From Candidatus Peregrinibacteria bacterium GW2011_GWC2_39_14 (GTDB taxonomy: Bacteria; Patescibacteriota; Gracilibacteria; UBA1369; UBA12463), in contig LBWJ01000012.1 in NCBI GenBank assembly GCA_000993595.1, positions 16,327 through 80,326 on the forward strand: DNA of 64,000 bases. The letters are read 5' to 3'. The notes beneath the pieces were generated by a model. It was given only the letters and a program-made list of their open reading frames with translations, was not told where the DNA came from and did no database searches. This document shows positions 1 through 8,920 of the stretch, piece after piece. Made by a program: the position numbers and the translations under genes. Each line of letters begins with the position of its first letter. Position 1 is the first letter of the stretch.

Positions 1-6
1 TCTCTT

Positions 7-303
7 TTAGGCATACACAAGATCCTTAAGAACTTCTTTTTTTATTGTCGACTTGATGGCTTTTTTTGTTGTCAAATCAACTTTTGCGCCCAATATTTTG
101 GAAAGGTAATTTTCAAGTTCCATAAATGCAAAAAGACTTATCGGCTGATCCAGCTCCACCATAACATCAATATCACTATTTTTATTATTTTCGCCCCTAG
201 CAACAGACCCAAAAATAGCTATCCTCTTAACCCCAAATTTACACTTAAGAGTTGCTAGATTTTCATTGATTAAGTCTATATGTATTTTTAAGCTTTTTGT
301 CAT
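7..303 (-). CDS. MNT-type nucleotidyltransferase domain protein (possible antitoxin)
   Basis: A 98-residue minimal nucleotidyltransferase. The family signature is visible at about residues 31-50: GS-x-A-R-G followed by SDIDVMVE, where the two Asp bind metal. This is the size of MntA/MNT proteins, which usually pair with a HEPN protein and act as antitoxins by modifying the HEPN toxin. The HEPN partner would lie below position 7, outside the window, so the pairing is untested. The start is the ATG at 301-303, next to a divergent AT-rich gap. Family call is firm; the toxin-antitoxin role is inferred from the family. Confidence 0.8.
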   Translation of the reverse strand: MTKSLKIHIDLINENLATLKCKFGVKRIAIFGSVARGENNKNSDIDVMVELDQPISLFAFMELENYLSKILGAKVDLTTKKAIKSTIKKEVLKDLVYA

Positions 304-415
304 CGCAATAACATTGTAGCACGATCTTTTGGAGTGTTTAAATAGATGTTATATTTATTCGCTATTGAACCAAGACCGGTTATGGTAGAATTAATATAGT
401 TTAAACAAGAAATTA

Positions 416-1378
416 TTGGTTGATCCAATACAAACAGATCAGTTTAACCTCCTCAACCGGTTCAACGATTATTTTGTGACGCATGAAGAATCCGCAAAAT
501 ATAAATCGTTGCTTGATGAAATGAGCGAACCGGTGATTATTGAAGATAAAAATTTCGATATCATTTATGCAAATCCGGGTTTTATAAAGCTCGTCTGCTC
601 AAAACCGGATGAGTGTATTGGCAGAAGTGTTTTTGATTTTTTTAATGAAAATAATAAAAAACATTACATAAAAGAAGTTGAAAAGGGCTTGCGCGGCGAT
701 ACGCCCGAACGTCCGATTGAAGTGAATTCCAAATCCGGAAACATGGTGCCTGTTCTTATTGGAGCCACAAAAGTTTTTAATGATTGCCGAATGATTACGA
801 TGACAGATATCAGCAAAATCGGCTCTCTTCATAAAAAATATAAAGAAGAATCGGAAAAATATTTTAGCTTACTTCAGGATTCTTATCGCGAAACCGGGAC
901 CATAAAAAGAAAATTGGATTACCTGAATGATCTTATAAATTTTATGGCTGTTGATATGCCGGATGATGATTTGAATACGCTGATTGCAAATTCAGTTAGC
1001 GCATTTATGAAGGCGGACGCATGCGTTATTCGCCTATACGACACCGATAGAAATAAATTTTTCGTTAAATATACAATGGGCGCAGGATCTGAATGGAATA
1101 ATAAAAAACCGCTGGCATATAAAGGGAGTCTTGTTGAAAAAGCGATAAAAGAAGGCGGCATTATTATTGTCGACGACATACAAAAAGAAAATATTTATTC
1201 ATCTCCGGATCTTGCGCGAAAAAACGGATTTGTCTCGGTTGTCATTGTGCCACTCGGCGTTAAAGGCCATTTAAACGGATATGTTTCCTCTTATTTTAAA
1301 GATAAAAGTAAGCTCAAAAATCTTGATACGGAATTCCTTTTGATGTATCTGAAACAGGCGGCAATTGCACTGCAATAG
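416..1378 (+). CDS. PAS-GAF sensor protein without an output domain
   Basis: A 320-residue soluble protein. Residues about 30-130 form a PAS domain (EPVIIEDKNFDIIYANPGF is the typical first strand and helix). Residues about 165-320 form a GAF domain. The frame ends with the GAF domain, so no histidine kinase, GGDEF or DNA-binding output is present. It may act as a partner of a separate output protein. The proposed start is a TTG at 416; the next in-frame ATG is about 35 codons later and would cut into the PAS domain. An ATG at 382 runs into a stop after five codons and is in another frame. Domain calls are good; ligand and partner cannot be told from sequence. Confidence 0.75.
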   Translation: MVDPIQTDQFNLLNRFNDYFVTHEESAKYKSLLDEMSEPVIIEDKNFDIIYANPGFIKLVCSKPDECIGRSVFDFFNENNKKHYIKEVEKGLRGDTPERPIEVNSKSGNMVPVLIGATKVFNDCRMITMTDISKIGSLHKKYKEESEKYFSLLQDSYRETGTIKRKLDYLNDLINFMAVDMPDDDLNTLIANSVSAFMKADACVIRLYDTDRNKFFVKYTMGAGSEWNNKKPLAYKGSLVEKAIKEGGIIIVDDIQKENIYSSPDLARKNGFVSVVIVPLGVKGHLNGYVSSYFKDKSKLKNLDTEFLLMYLKQAAIALQ

Positions 1379-1440
1379 CCAATTATCAATTCACTTACAA
1401 TAATCAAATAATTTTCGATTATTAATTTTCAATTATTAAA
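1379..1440. repeat. AT-rich dispersed element, copy 1
   Basis: A stretch of repeated TCAATT/AATTATCAA words between two convergent genes. It shares the 14-mer ATCAAATAATTTTC (1403-1416) with the copy at 12570-12583. Related stretches lie at 19321-19380 and 33537-33600, all next to gene ends. Confidence 0.45.
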
Positions 1441-3308
1441 GCTGAAAACATATTGTAGCCCTTAAGTTCGGTTGGTTCTTGCAATTTTGGATATAGATCC
1501 GCAATTTTTAATGACTTTTCGGCGAACATTTTTTTAGTAAATTTCGTCTGAATCAAGCCCGGTTGGCGCTGAACCGTAAGCCGATAAGTCGCGGCCGGTG
1601 TAAAGTCCAATTTAAAAGGAAGTCTGTATCTTAAAATCGCTTTTTTTGTTTGTCCCGGATGCGTTTCCATGATGAATGAAAAATAATCTTTGTCCAAATC
1701 CGCGTCGTATAATTTCTTCACATCTTTTATTCCGATGCCAAGATTTTCGTCTTTTAAAGTTACGCCTTTTGGAACATAAACTCTAAAAATCGCTTTATTT
1801 TTACTGCGACCAAAAATATCCATAACCCAATTTGGCACGTTTCTATAGCCAAATTTCGCAAGCGTCTGTTTTATTTCTTCTTCTTTTTGCCTGCTAAAAT
1901 TATCAAAACGCTCGATTGAAACTTCGTCATTTATTTCGCCATCCGAATTAACGTAAGTCGTGTGAGTAACGCTTTGATCAATGTGCGCATCGGATTTATT
2001 TCCGCCGATTGAAACAGAAACCACGTTAAAATAATCTTCATTTTCTCGTGTTTTTATTATTTCACCGTTCATGCCGATGAGCCTAAAAAGGCTTTGTATA
2101 TCCGTATTATCTGAATATCCGAGAATGTTGTTTTTAACAATTTCACTCATGATGATTCCGAGCATTTTTTTCTTATCTTTCACGTTGAAAATTGCACTTT
2201 TAAATTCTTCGACAAAGTCTTTTAAAATCTTTTTTGGAGTGAATGCGCCCATTAATTTTGATTCGATAATGTATGAAAGAACGGTTTGGTAATTATCTTT
2301 ATTTAAGGCTTTATTAAGCCCCGGAACCCAAACTTCGCCTGTTAATTCAAGAATGTTTTTGAGTAAACTTTGATTGATTGCAATAACTGTATCAACCTTA
2401 ACGCCGGTCTCTTTTTCATAAAACCAAATCGCTTTTTTTGCAGAGACTTTGAAGTCGGGCGAATAATTCGAATCCCGAAAAAACCACTTATCCGTGAGCT
2501 TTTTAATTTCCGCCGGTGGCTCAACGATTTCTTTAAATCCGCGATCAATATCGTAGACATCTTGAAATTTAAAACTGATTTTTCCATTTTGAATTTCCGT
2601 AAAAAGAACGCTACCAATAAATCCACCCGTAGGCCTTGATTCCGCATCGTTCTGCAATAAAACAAGAATTGTTTGCTTCTGATTTTCACCAAGAATTGCA
2701 GACAAACCTTTCACGAATGATGGCGTATCCGGCATTAAATTTTTTATTTTTTTAATTTGTGCGCTAAAAGTATTTATCTTTTCTTCAAATTTTTTAGGCA
2801 AAAAAGATGTCTCTGCGGGGCTTAATGCTTTCTCCGCCAGATCAATGTTCTCGATAAACGAAGTGTATTCCGCGTTTATTTTCGCAATTCTGTTGCTGAT
2901 CGGATATGCTTTTGGACTGTCTGAGTTTATATCAATAAAACCAATCCCAATGCTATTTATGCCCTCTATAATATTTAAGAAATTTGTTGCCGCTGATGTT
3001 AAATATTTACCGATTTTTATAGTCTGTATCCCTTCAGCTCCGCTCAAAAACCACAAATCTTGATTGATTTTTTCGGATTCATTTTCCGCTTTTGATATTA
3101 AATTTTTCGCTGAATCAAAATCTGATTTTTCCGCAAGCTTACCCGCTTCAACCATGTTTTTATAAATACCCGTTGAAGACTCTTTTACATGCGAAATAAT
3201 TTTCATTCCACGTCCGTATGAGTTCAGGGAATTTATTAAAATAATGATTATTATGCCAAAAACCCCTATCCAGACCGCGCCGAAATATTTGTGTATTTTC
3301 TTTTCCAT
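1422..3308 (-). CDS. DUF4012 membrane-anchored extracellular protein
   Basis: A 628-residue protein with one N-terminal membrane helix (residues about 10-28) and a large outside domain. The DUF4012 signature is clear in the middle: LLVLLQNDAESRPTGGFIGS, followed by an aromatic and charged stretch. DUF4012 proteins are widespread in CPR bacteria, where they are thought to act at the cell surface, but no activity is proven. Its ATG overlaps the TAA of the upstream DUF3352-like gene by one base (TAATG), so the two are probably translationally coupled. Length is normal for the family. Confidence 0.85.
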   Translation of the reverse strand: MEKKIHKYFGAVWIGVFGIIIIILINSLNSYGRGMKIISHVKESSTGIYKNMVEAGKLAEKSDFDSAKNLISKAENESEKINQDLWFLSGAEGIQTIKIGKYLTSAATNFLNIIEGINSIGIGFIDINSDSPKAYPISNRIAKINAEYTSFIENIDLAEKALSPAETSFLPKKFEEKINTFSAQIKKIKNLMPDTPSFVKGLSAILGENQKQTILVLLQNDAESRPTGGFIGSVLFTEIQNGKISFKFQDVYDIDRGFKEIVEPPAEIKKLTDKWFFRDSNYSPDFKVSAKKAIWFYEKETGVKVDTVIAINQSLLKNILELTGEVWVPGLNKALNKDNYQTVLSYIIESKLMGAFTPKKILKDFVEEFKSAIFNVKDKKKMLGIIMSEIVKNNILGYSDNTDIQSLFRLIGMNGEIIKTRENEDYFNVVSVSIGGNKSDAHIDQSVTHTTYVNSDGEINDEVSIERFDNFSRQKEEEIKQTLAKFGYRNVPNWVMDIFGRSKNKAIFRVYVPKGVTLKDENLGIGIKDVKKLYDADLDKDYFSFIMETHPGQTKKAILRYRLPFKLDFTPAATYRLTVQRQPGLIQTKFTKKMFAEKSLKIADLYPKLQEPTELKGYNMFSALIIEN

Positions 3309-4942
3309 TATTCAACCAAAATAATGCAATTTGATATGATCTTAAAATCTTCGTATTCTCTGCCAATGCTGACCACCTTTATTGGCGTTAAATAGTCTGA
3401 AATCTTCGCCATGAAATCCGGAAATTTGTATAAATTTGCGTAAAAAATTTCGTCCGCACCGCTTAAAACTTTTTCCGGACCATTCTTAAATTCGTTCGAT
3501 TCTGCAAATGTATTTTGCCTATCAATGTATGTATCGATAAGTTTTTTTAATGAATCCAAGCCTGAAGTCACAAAAAGCATATCATTAACATTTGCCGTAT
3601 ATATGCCCCATTTTGCCTGTTCAAGCTGTACGCCAAATGTTTTCATCCCACGATATGCGTCTGCGGAATAAAGAACGTTCCACTGAACCGCAACACTATT
3701 TTCGTCCCTGATTGTTCGCCTCATAAACGGACTTTTTCTTATTGCGACAATCATTGATTTCAATTTATTTTCATCGACTTTTCCCGATTTTATTCCAAAC
3801 ATAATGTCATTTTTATCTGAAATTGCAAACGCGTATTCGCCTTGTATAAGCGGATGAATGTCGTTTTCAACGGAAATGTCACCAAAGGTATCTTTGATTT
3901 GGAAAAGGATTAATTCTTTCATGGTTTTTTTAAGATTTGCATTTTCTTGTTCAACCATGGAACTTATATTGTCAATTTGACTCATAAGGCTTGAACCGCC
4001 ATAAAATAATTTAATATCTGATGGGAAATACGAAATAAGTTCAGCATCATAGCTTGGACCTTTTTGATATTTGTATTTTAGCTCCGTTGTAGTTGTGGCA
4101 TTTACATGTCCATATTTAACATTTGCGCGAATCCATGTATTTTTGAAAATCGTAATTAACGGATCAAAAATCGTAATCAAATATTTATTCTTCACATTCG
4201 TGTCTTGCGATCCTGAAAATTTTGAAATCAGTTTTGGATTCACATAAGTCCTTGAAAAATCGACTTCATAACCTGATGCGAGTCTGTTTGAACCTATAAT
4301 TCCATCTATAAAATCATTCATCGCATCCTCGGAAATCGCAATAACAACGTATTTTCCAATGAATGTGAATGAAAATGCTTCGCCGGTTTTATATGAATAA
4401 ACCGTGTATTTTTTGTATTCATTTTCCGTGAGCGCGTCATTTTTATATCTAAGTCCCATGTTTTTGAAAAACTCCAAGGCAAGATTTTTATCTTTTACTT
4501 CAACGAATACAAGAACATTTGCCTGATCTTCATTTTTCGAGCTTCCAATCAACGCAATTCCCGCATTTCTGCCAAGCCATGGAAGAATCGAGCTCTTGAA
4601 ATTTTCGCCTGTGAAATCCTCTGCGAGTGCCATTAAATGCTCTTTTCGCATTAATGGATTTGACTTTATCATGTCGAAAAAAGCCTGAACTTCTTTGTCA
4701 CTGCTATCGATTTTCATTTCAGTATATGCAATCGTTTTATCCTCAGGAAGCAAACTGCTAATCGGCACAACCATGCTGATATATTTCCAAATAACAAACC
4801 CTGCAAAAACAACTGCAATTACGTTTATCAAAACAATACCGAGCATTGGAATCTTCTTGAAATGCTTTTCTTTGTGCGGATGCGCAGGCTTTGCAGGAAT
4901 TTCCCCTTTGTGTATTTTTTTTGAGGAGGATTTCTTTCCCAT
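3308..4942 (-). CDS. DUF3352-like membrane-anchored protein
   Basis: A 544-residue protein: a lysine-rich cytoplasmic start, one membrane helix at about residues 30-52, then an outside alpha/beta domain. The layout and motifs such as LPEDKTIAYTEM and the final segments around EIFYANLYKFPD fit DUF3352, a family of unknown function. It is the first gene of a two-gene unit with the DUF4012 gene, and the start/stop overlap suggests that both products are made in similar amounts and may work as one envelope complex. It is divergent from alaS, with only 96 bases between the starts. Family assignment is moderate, as it rests on overall pattern. Confidence 0.65.
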   Translation of the reverse strand: MGKKSSSKKIHKGEIPAKPAHPHKEKHFKKIPMLGIVLINVIAVVFAGFVIWKYISMVVPISSLLPEDKTIAYTEMKIDSSDKEVQAFFDMIKSNPLMRKEHLMALAEDFTGENFKSSILPWLGRNAGIALIGSSKNEDQANVLVFVEVKDKNLALEFFKNMGLRYKNDALTENEYKKYTVYSYKTGEAFSFTFIGKYVVIAISEDAMNDFIDGIIGSNRLASGYEVDFSRTYVNPKLISKFSGSQDTNVKNKYLITIFDPLITIFKNTWIRANVKYGHVNATTTTELKYKYQKGPSYDAELISYFPSDIKLFYGGSSLMSQIDNISSMVEQENANLKKTMKELILFQIKDTFGDISVENDIHPLIQGEYAFAISDKNDIMFGIKSGKVDENKLKSMIVAIRKSPFMRRTIRDENSVAVQWNVLYSADAYRGMKTFGVQLEQAKWGIYTANVNDMLFVTSGLDSLKKLIDTYIDRQNTFAESNEFKNGPEKVLSGADEIFYANLYKFPDFMAKISDYLTPIKVVSIGREYEDFKIISNCIILVE

Positions 4943-5008
4943 GAGATTAGTTTAGCAAATTTTGAGCTTTAAGAATATCTATTTTTCAGCTCCAAAATTT
5001 ATCAAATG

Positions 5009-5017
5009 TGTTATAAT
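5009..5017 (+). promoter_or_regulatory. Extended -10 promoter of alaS
   Basis: TGTTATAAT (TG, one base, TATAAT) lies 21 bases before the alaS ATG. The predicted RNA has a leader of about 16 bases with no Shine-Dalgarno sequence. Confidence 0.6.
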
Positions 5018-5038
5018 CTTTTTGCTTAAAAAATAACT

Positions 5039-6826
5039 ATGACAGCAAACGAATTAAGAAGAAAATATATCGAGTTTTTTGTGAAACAATGCGGACATAA
5101 AGAGATTTCGTCCGCGTCGATAATTCCGGAAAATGATCCAACGGTTTTATTTACAACCGCAGGCATGCATCCGCTTGTGCCGTATTTCGTTGGCGAACCG
5201 CATCCTGCCGGGAAAAGGCTCACCGATGTGCAAAAATGCGTTCGCACAGATGACATTGATGAAGTTGGTGATATGACTCATTGCACATTCTTTGAGATGC
5301 TTGGAAACTGGTCACTTGGTGATTATTTTAAAAAAGAAGCGATTGAATTTAGTTATAATTTTTTGACATTGCCTGATGAAAAAGGCGGACTCGGATTTGA
5401 TATAAAAAATCTTGCTTTCTCGTGTTTCGCGGGAGACTCTGATGCTCCGCGTGACGATGAAGCCGCAAACGCGTGGAAATCTTTTGGAATTTCCGATGAG
5501 CGAATTGCATTTTTACCAAAGAAAAATAACTGGTGGGGACCTGCTGGAAAAACCGGTCCATGCGGCCCTGATACGGAAATGTTTTATTGGACTGGTGAAG
5601 GCTCTGCGCCGAAAAAATTCGATCCTGATGACGCAAATTGGGTTGAAATTTGGAATGATGTTTTCATGAAATATAACAAAACCGCAGAAGGAAAATACGA
5701 ACCTTTAGCACAAACAAATGTTGATACCGGAATGGGATTTGAAAGAACTTTCGCAATTTTGCAGGGGAAAAAATCGTGCTTTGAAACAGAGCTTTTTACT
5801 GACGCAATGACCAAATTACGTATCCTTGCGAATTATGAAAAAACTGAATCTAATTTAAAAAGTGAAAGAATTATCCTTGATCATTTACGCGCTGTGACGT
5901 TCATTATGGGCGATAATCTTGGCGTCACACCTTCAAATGTTGACCAAGGTTATATTGTTCGCAGACTTGCAAGACGCGCGATCAGGCACGGAAAAATTCT
6001 TGGAATAAATGAGAATTTTACAGACAAGATTGCAGAAATATTCATCGAAGTTTATGGCGATTATTACACTGAACTTCAAAAAAATCGTGAAAGAATTTTA
6101 AGCGAACTCCAAAAAGAAGAAGAAAAATTTGCGAATACAATTGTTCGTGGAGAAAGAGAATTTCAAAGAATTCTTCCTGAGGTTTTTGAGAAAAAACTGG
6201 ATACAATTCCCGGCGATGTTGCATTTAATCTATATGAAACTTATGGCTTTCCTATCGAATTAATTGAAGAGCTCGCAAAGGAAAAAAGTCTAAAAGTTGA
6301 TCGAAAACTTTTTGACGAAGAATATAAAAAACACCAAGACATGTCACGTGCCGGAGCTTTGCAAAAATTTGCCGGAGGACTTGCAGATCACAGCGAAGAA
6401 GTTCGAAAATTACACACTGCGACTCATCTTTTAAATAAGGCATTAAGACAAATTCTTGGCGATCATGTTTATCAAAAAGGTAGCAACATAACCGCGGAAA
6501 GGCTTCGTTTTGATTTCTCGCATCCTCAAAAAGTAACGCCGGAAGAGCTCGCAAAAATTGAAGCGATTGTGAATGAACAAATTAAGGCGAATTTGCCTAT
6601 TCACTTTGAAGAAATGACTGTCGATGAAGCTAAAAATAAAGGCGCAATCGGCGTTTTTGACGCAAAATATGGCGATAAGGTTAAGGTTTATTTTATGGGC
6701 GATTTCAGCAAAGAAATTTGCGGCGGCCCTCATGCAAATAACACCGGTGATTTAAAAAGTTTCAAAATCCTGAAGGAAGAAGCGGTTGCTTCCGGGATAA
6801 GGAGAATCAAGGCTGTGATTGGATGA
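5039..6826 (+). CDS. alaS: Alanyl-tRNA synthetase, short form
   Basis: Charges tRNA-Ala with alanine. The class II catalytic core is at residues 1 to about 240 (FTTAGMHPLVPYF, then the THCTFFEMLGNWSLGDYF motif 2 region). A tRNA-recognition region follows, and the editing domain keeps its zinc ligands: H459-x3-H463 and C561-x3-H565. The closing editing motif reads CGGPH in place of the common CGGTH. The protein stops at residue 595, straight after the editing domain, so the C-terminal dimerisation and C-Ala domains found in usual ~875-residue enzymes are missing. Short AlaRS forms are known from reduced genomes. Ends with TGA, which shows TGA is a stop here. Confidence 0.95.
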   Translation: MTANELRRKYIEFFVKQCGHKEISSASIIPENDPTVLFTTAGMHPLVPYFVGEPHPAGKRLTDVQKCVRTDDIDEVGDMTHCTFFEMLGNWSLGDYFKKEAIEFSYNFLTLPDEKGGLGFDIKNLAFSCFAGDSDAPRDDEAANAWKSFGISDERIAFLPKKNNWWGPAGKTGPCGPDTEMFYWTGEGSAPKKFDPDDANWVEIWNDVFMKYNKTAEGKYEPLAQTNVDTGMGFERTFAILQGKKSCFETELFTDAMTKLRILANYEKTESNLKSERIILDHLRAVTFIMGDNLGVTPSNVDQGYIVRRLARRAIRHGKILGINENFTDKIAEIFIEVYGDYYTELQKNRERILSELQKEEEKFANTIVRGEREFQRILPEVFEKKLDTIPGDVAFNLYETYGFPIELIEELAKEKSLKVDRKLFDEEYKKHQDMSRAGALQKFAGGLADHSEEVRKLHTATHLLNKALRQILGDHVYQKGSNITAERLRFDFSHPQKVTPEELAKIEAIVNEQIKANLPIHFEEMTVDEAKNKGAIGVFDAKYGDKVKVYFMGDFSKEICGGPHANNTGDLKSFKILKEEAVASGIRRIKAVIG

Positions 6827-6846
6827 ATAAATCACATTTTCAGCAT

Positions 6847-6874
6847 GGATTTTTTGGCTAAAATATGCTATAAT
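6847..6874 (+). promoter_or_regulatory. Promoter with conserved spacer box before the 39-aa gene
   Basis: An extended -10 (TGC-TATAAT, 6866-6874) stands nine bases after a GGATTTTTTGGCT box (6847-6859). The same box with the same nine-base gap precedes -10 elements at 36668-36695 and, on the minus strand, 13353-13380. The start of RNA would fall at about 6881, two bases before the ATG at 6883, so the message may be leaderless. Confidence 0.55.
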
Positions 6875-6882
6875 ATTTAGAT

Positions 6883-7002
6883 ATGTTAAAAAATCATCTC
6901 GACAAATTCGAGCAAGTTTTAAAAAAAATGGCTGCGCTTAAAAAAATTGAAAATAATAAAAAAGCCATCGATTTAAAACGTACAAATAAAACTCAAAAAT
7001 AA
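6883..7002 (+). CDS. Small basic protein, 39 residues
   Basis: A short frame with ATG directly behind a strong extended -10 promoter, ending one base before the next gene. The product is very rich in Lys and Asn (start MLKNHLDKFEQVLKKMAALK) and is predicted to be one basic helix followed by a flexible tail. No family is recognised. The tight spacing to the 632-residue gene and the strong promoter argue that it is real and that both are co-transcribed; it could also be a translated leader for that gene. Confidence 0.45.
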   Translation: MLKNHLDKFEQVLKKMAALKKIENNKKAIDLKRTNKTQK

Positions 7003-7003
7003 A

Positions 7004-8902
7004 ATGGCTAATAACAGCCAAAAACGTGGAGTTGATACTGGCGCAAATAGCGATGTTCAGCGTGATCAAACCGATTTGCAGGCTACACCTGAAGTGACAG
7101 CTGAGTCGCGTCATTTAGCCGCATTGTCCACTGGCTTTTCCAGCAGAGTGAATCTTGTAATGGAAGATTCTGATGAGCGCGCAATAATTGAAAGGCTTGA
7201 AAAATGTGATAATCTGCCTGACTTCTTCGAAACGATAAAGGATGAAATCAATGCACTCATTGATTCCCCTAGATTCAGAGTTCTCGCTGAAAACTTTGAA
7301 GAATACGGCGAAAACGTAATTCAAGCCATAAAAGTAAGCGATTTTGAGCCCTTGGCAATGATTTATAAAGATAGACTTGATTTGTATCTTGCTGCACTTG
7401 AACTCGGAACAATCAAAAATGAAATGATAAAAGAAATAACTGAAAAATCTCTTGAAACGCACGGTGAAAGACTTGGAGTCAGCCCTGCTGAAAAAACCTT
7501 AATAGTCGGTCTTTTAAAAACAACAACCCCGATTGATAAAGCTTATTTAGATTGGAATAAAAAACTATATCCGGACTCATTAATGAAAAGATTCAAAAAT
7601 CGCGGTGGAAAATTTGAAAAATTTTTGACTGAAAATGGACTTGATGATCCTTATGCTGTTGTTCATGAAGAAAGCGAAGGTGTTTATAAAAGCATTCCTT
7701 ATGCAATTGCTTTTAAAGAAAATGTTGAGACGCATGCAGCAGAACTCCAAAATTTAATCGACGTACTTGGACAGCATCAAGATAAAGACTTTGGCGGAGG
7801 ACTGGACAAACAAAAAATGATTGCTTATTTGGAAGCATATAAAGCCGCTTTATTGTGCGACGAAAGCATAAAAGATGATGGAGAATGGAAATCGGTTAAT
7901 ATGTGGAAAGAAGTTGATAAGCTTTGGCTCCAATTAAAAGGCCGTATTCAACTTGTACATCAAATTGAATCCGGTTATGCAACTTTTATCGATCCTGCAA
8001 AAATAAAAGTTATGCCTGATATCAGGATCATAGTCCAAAATACGACTTTGGAAGAGGATAAAATGATGGGAGAAATGAGCCGTGATAATGCCGTCTCTAT
8101 GCGTGAAATTGCTGGTGAAGTTTTGAACGAAAGACAAATGAAAAAACTGGAACCTTCTTTAATTGCCATGTCAAAATCCGATGCCTCAATTGCCGCTACA
8201 ATCGCAGGCGCCGGAGATGCTTTAAGGCTTATGGGATCCGGTCAAGGAGGTGTTAGATATGATGATATCCAAGATTCATACGGCGCAAAATCTTATTGTT
8301 TTTCCAAAGAAACTTTTGAAAGAGAAGAATTGAGCGCTGCTGTTGCAAAAAAGATTTTTGGAGATTCCATGGATTTTTTGAAAGATAAAACTTCAAAAGG
8401 GCAATACATTGTTCAAGGTCTTGGCGGACATGAAGTTGGACACTCTTTCATGGGAACGGTAAAGGATTTTAAAGAAGTAAAATCTTCTTGGGTTGCAATT
8501 TTAGCCTTAAAACAGCGAAATATTTCACCTCGCATTATGAATGAAATGATGGTCGGTCACGCTCGAACCTGTTTGCGATATTTGGATATTCCTGATAAAT
8601 CTGATGATTATGCCGTTGAAGGAATCGTGAATGTAAAAATATTTTTGCGCACCGGTTTAATTGCAAAAAGCCCTGATGGTAAATGGGTTTTTAATTATGA
8701 AAAAATTGATGAAACTTATGGTGCAATACGCGCTGAATTTTTGGAATTAATCCAATATCATATGACCCCGAAATTGGCTCCCGAATATAAAGAATGGAGA
8801 AAATCGCTTGCTGATGCATCAAGTGGATTTGCCGCAGAATTAAAAGAATTATCAAACTTGGCAGTGCAAGGTGAAAAAGAATATTTGGAAAATGTAAAAT
8901 AG
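7004..8902 (+). CDS. Unknown protein with HEXXH metallopeptidase-like motif
   Basis: A 632-residue protein of no family I recognise. The N-terminus (about 40 residues) is polar and probably disordered; the rest is mainly helical, with no signal peptide or membrane helix. Residues 476-480 read HEVGH within LGGHEVGHSFMG, which matches the zinc-binding HEXXH helix. Glu514 in the segment NEMMVGH is a possible third ligand, at a distance seen in gluzincin peptidases. A remote link to DPP III-like peptidases is possible but not supported beyond the motif. It directly follows the 39-residue gene and is convergent with miaB. Protein certain, peptidase role tentative. Confidence 0.6.
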   Translation: MANNSQKRGVDTGANSDVQRDQTDLQATPEVTAESRHLAALSTGFSSRVNLVMEDSDERAIIERLEKCDNLPDFFETIKDEINALIDSPRFRVLAENFEEYGENVIQAIKVSDFEPLAMIYKDRLDLYLAALELGTIKNEMIKEITEKSLETHGERLGVSPAEKTLIVGLLKTTTPIDKAYLDWNKKLYPDSLMKRFKNRGGKFEKFLTENGLDDPYAVVHEESEGVYKSIPYAIAFKENVETHAAELQNLIDVLGQHQDKDFGGGLDKQKMIAYLEAYKAALLCDESIKDDGEWKSVNMWKEVDKLWLQLKGRIQLVHQIESGYATFIDPAKIKVMPDIRIIVQNTTLEEDKMMGEMSRDNAVSMREIAGEVLNERQMKKLEPSLIAMSKSDASIAATIAGAGDALRLMGSGQGGVRYDDIQDSYGAKSYCFSKETFEREELSAAVAKKIFGDSMDFLKDKTSKGQYIVQGLGGHEVGHSFMGTVKDFKEVKSSWVAILALKQRNISPRIMNEMMVGHARTCLRYLDIPDKSDDYAVEGIVNVKIFLRTGLIAKSPDGKWVFNYEKIDETYGAIRAEFLELIQYHMTPKLAPEYKEWRKSLADASSGFAAELKELSNLAVQGEKEYLENVK

Positions 8903-8920
8903 TTTAGTTGCAAAATAAAC

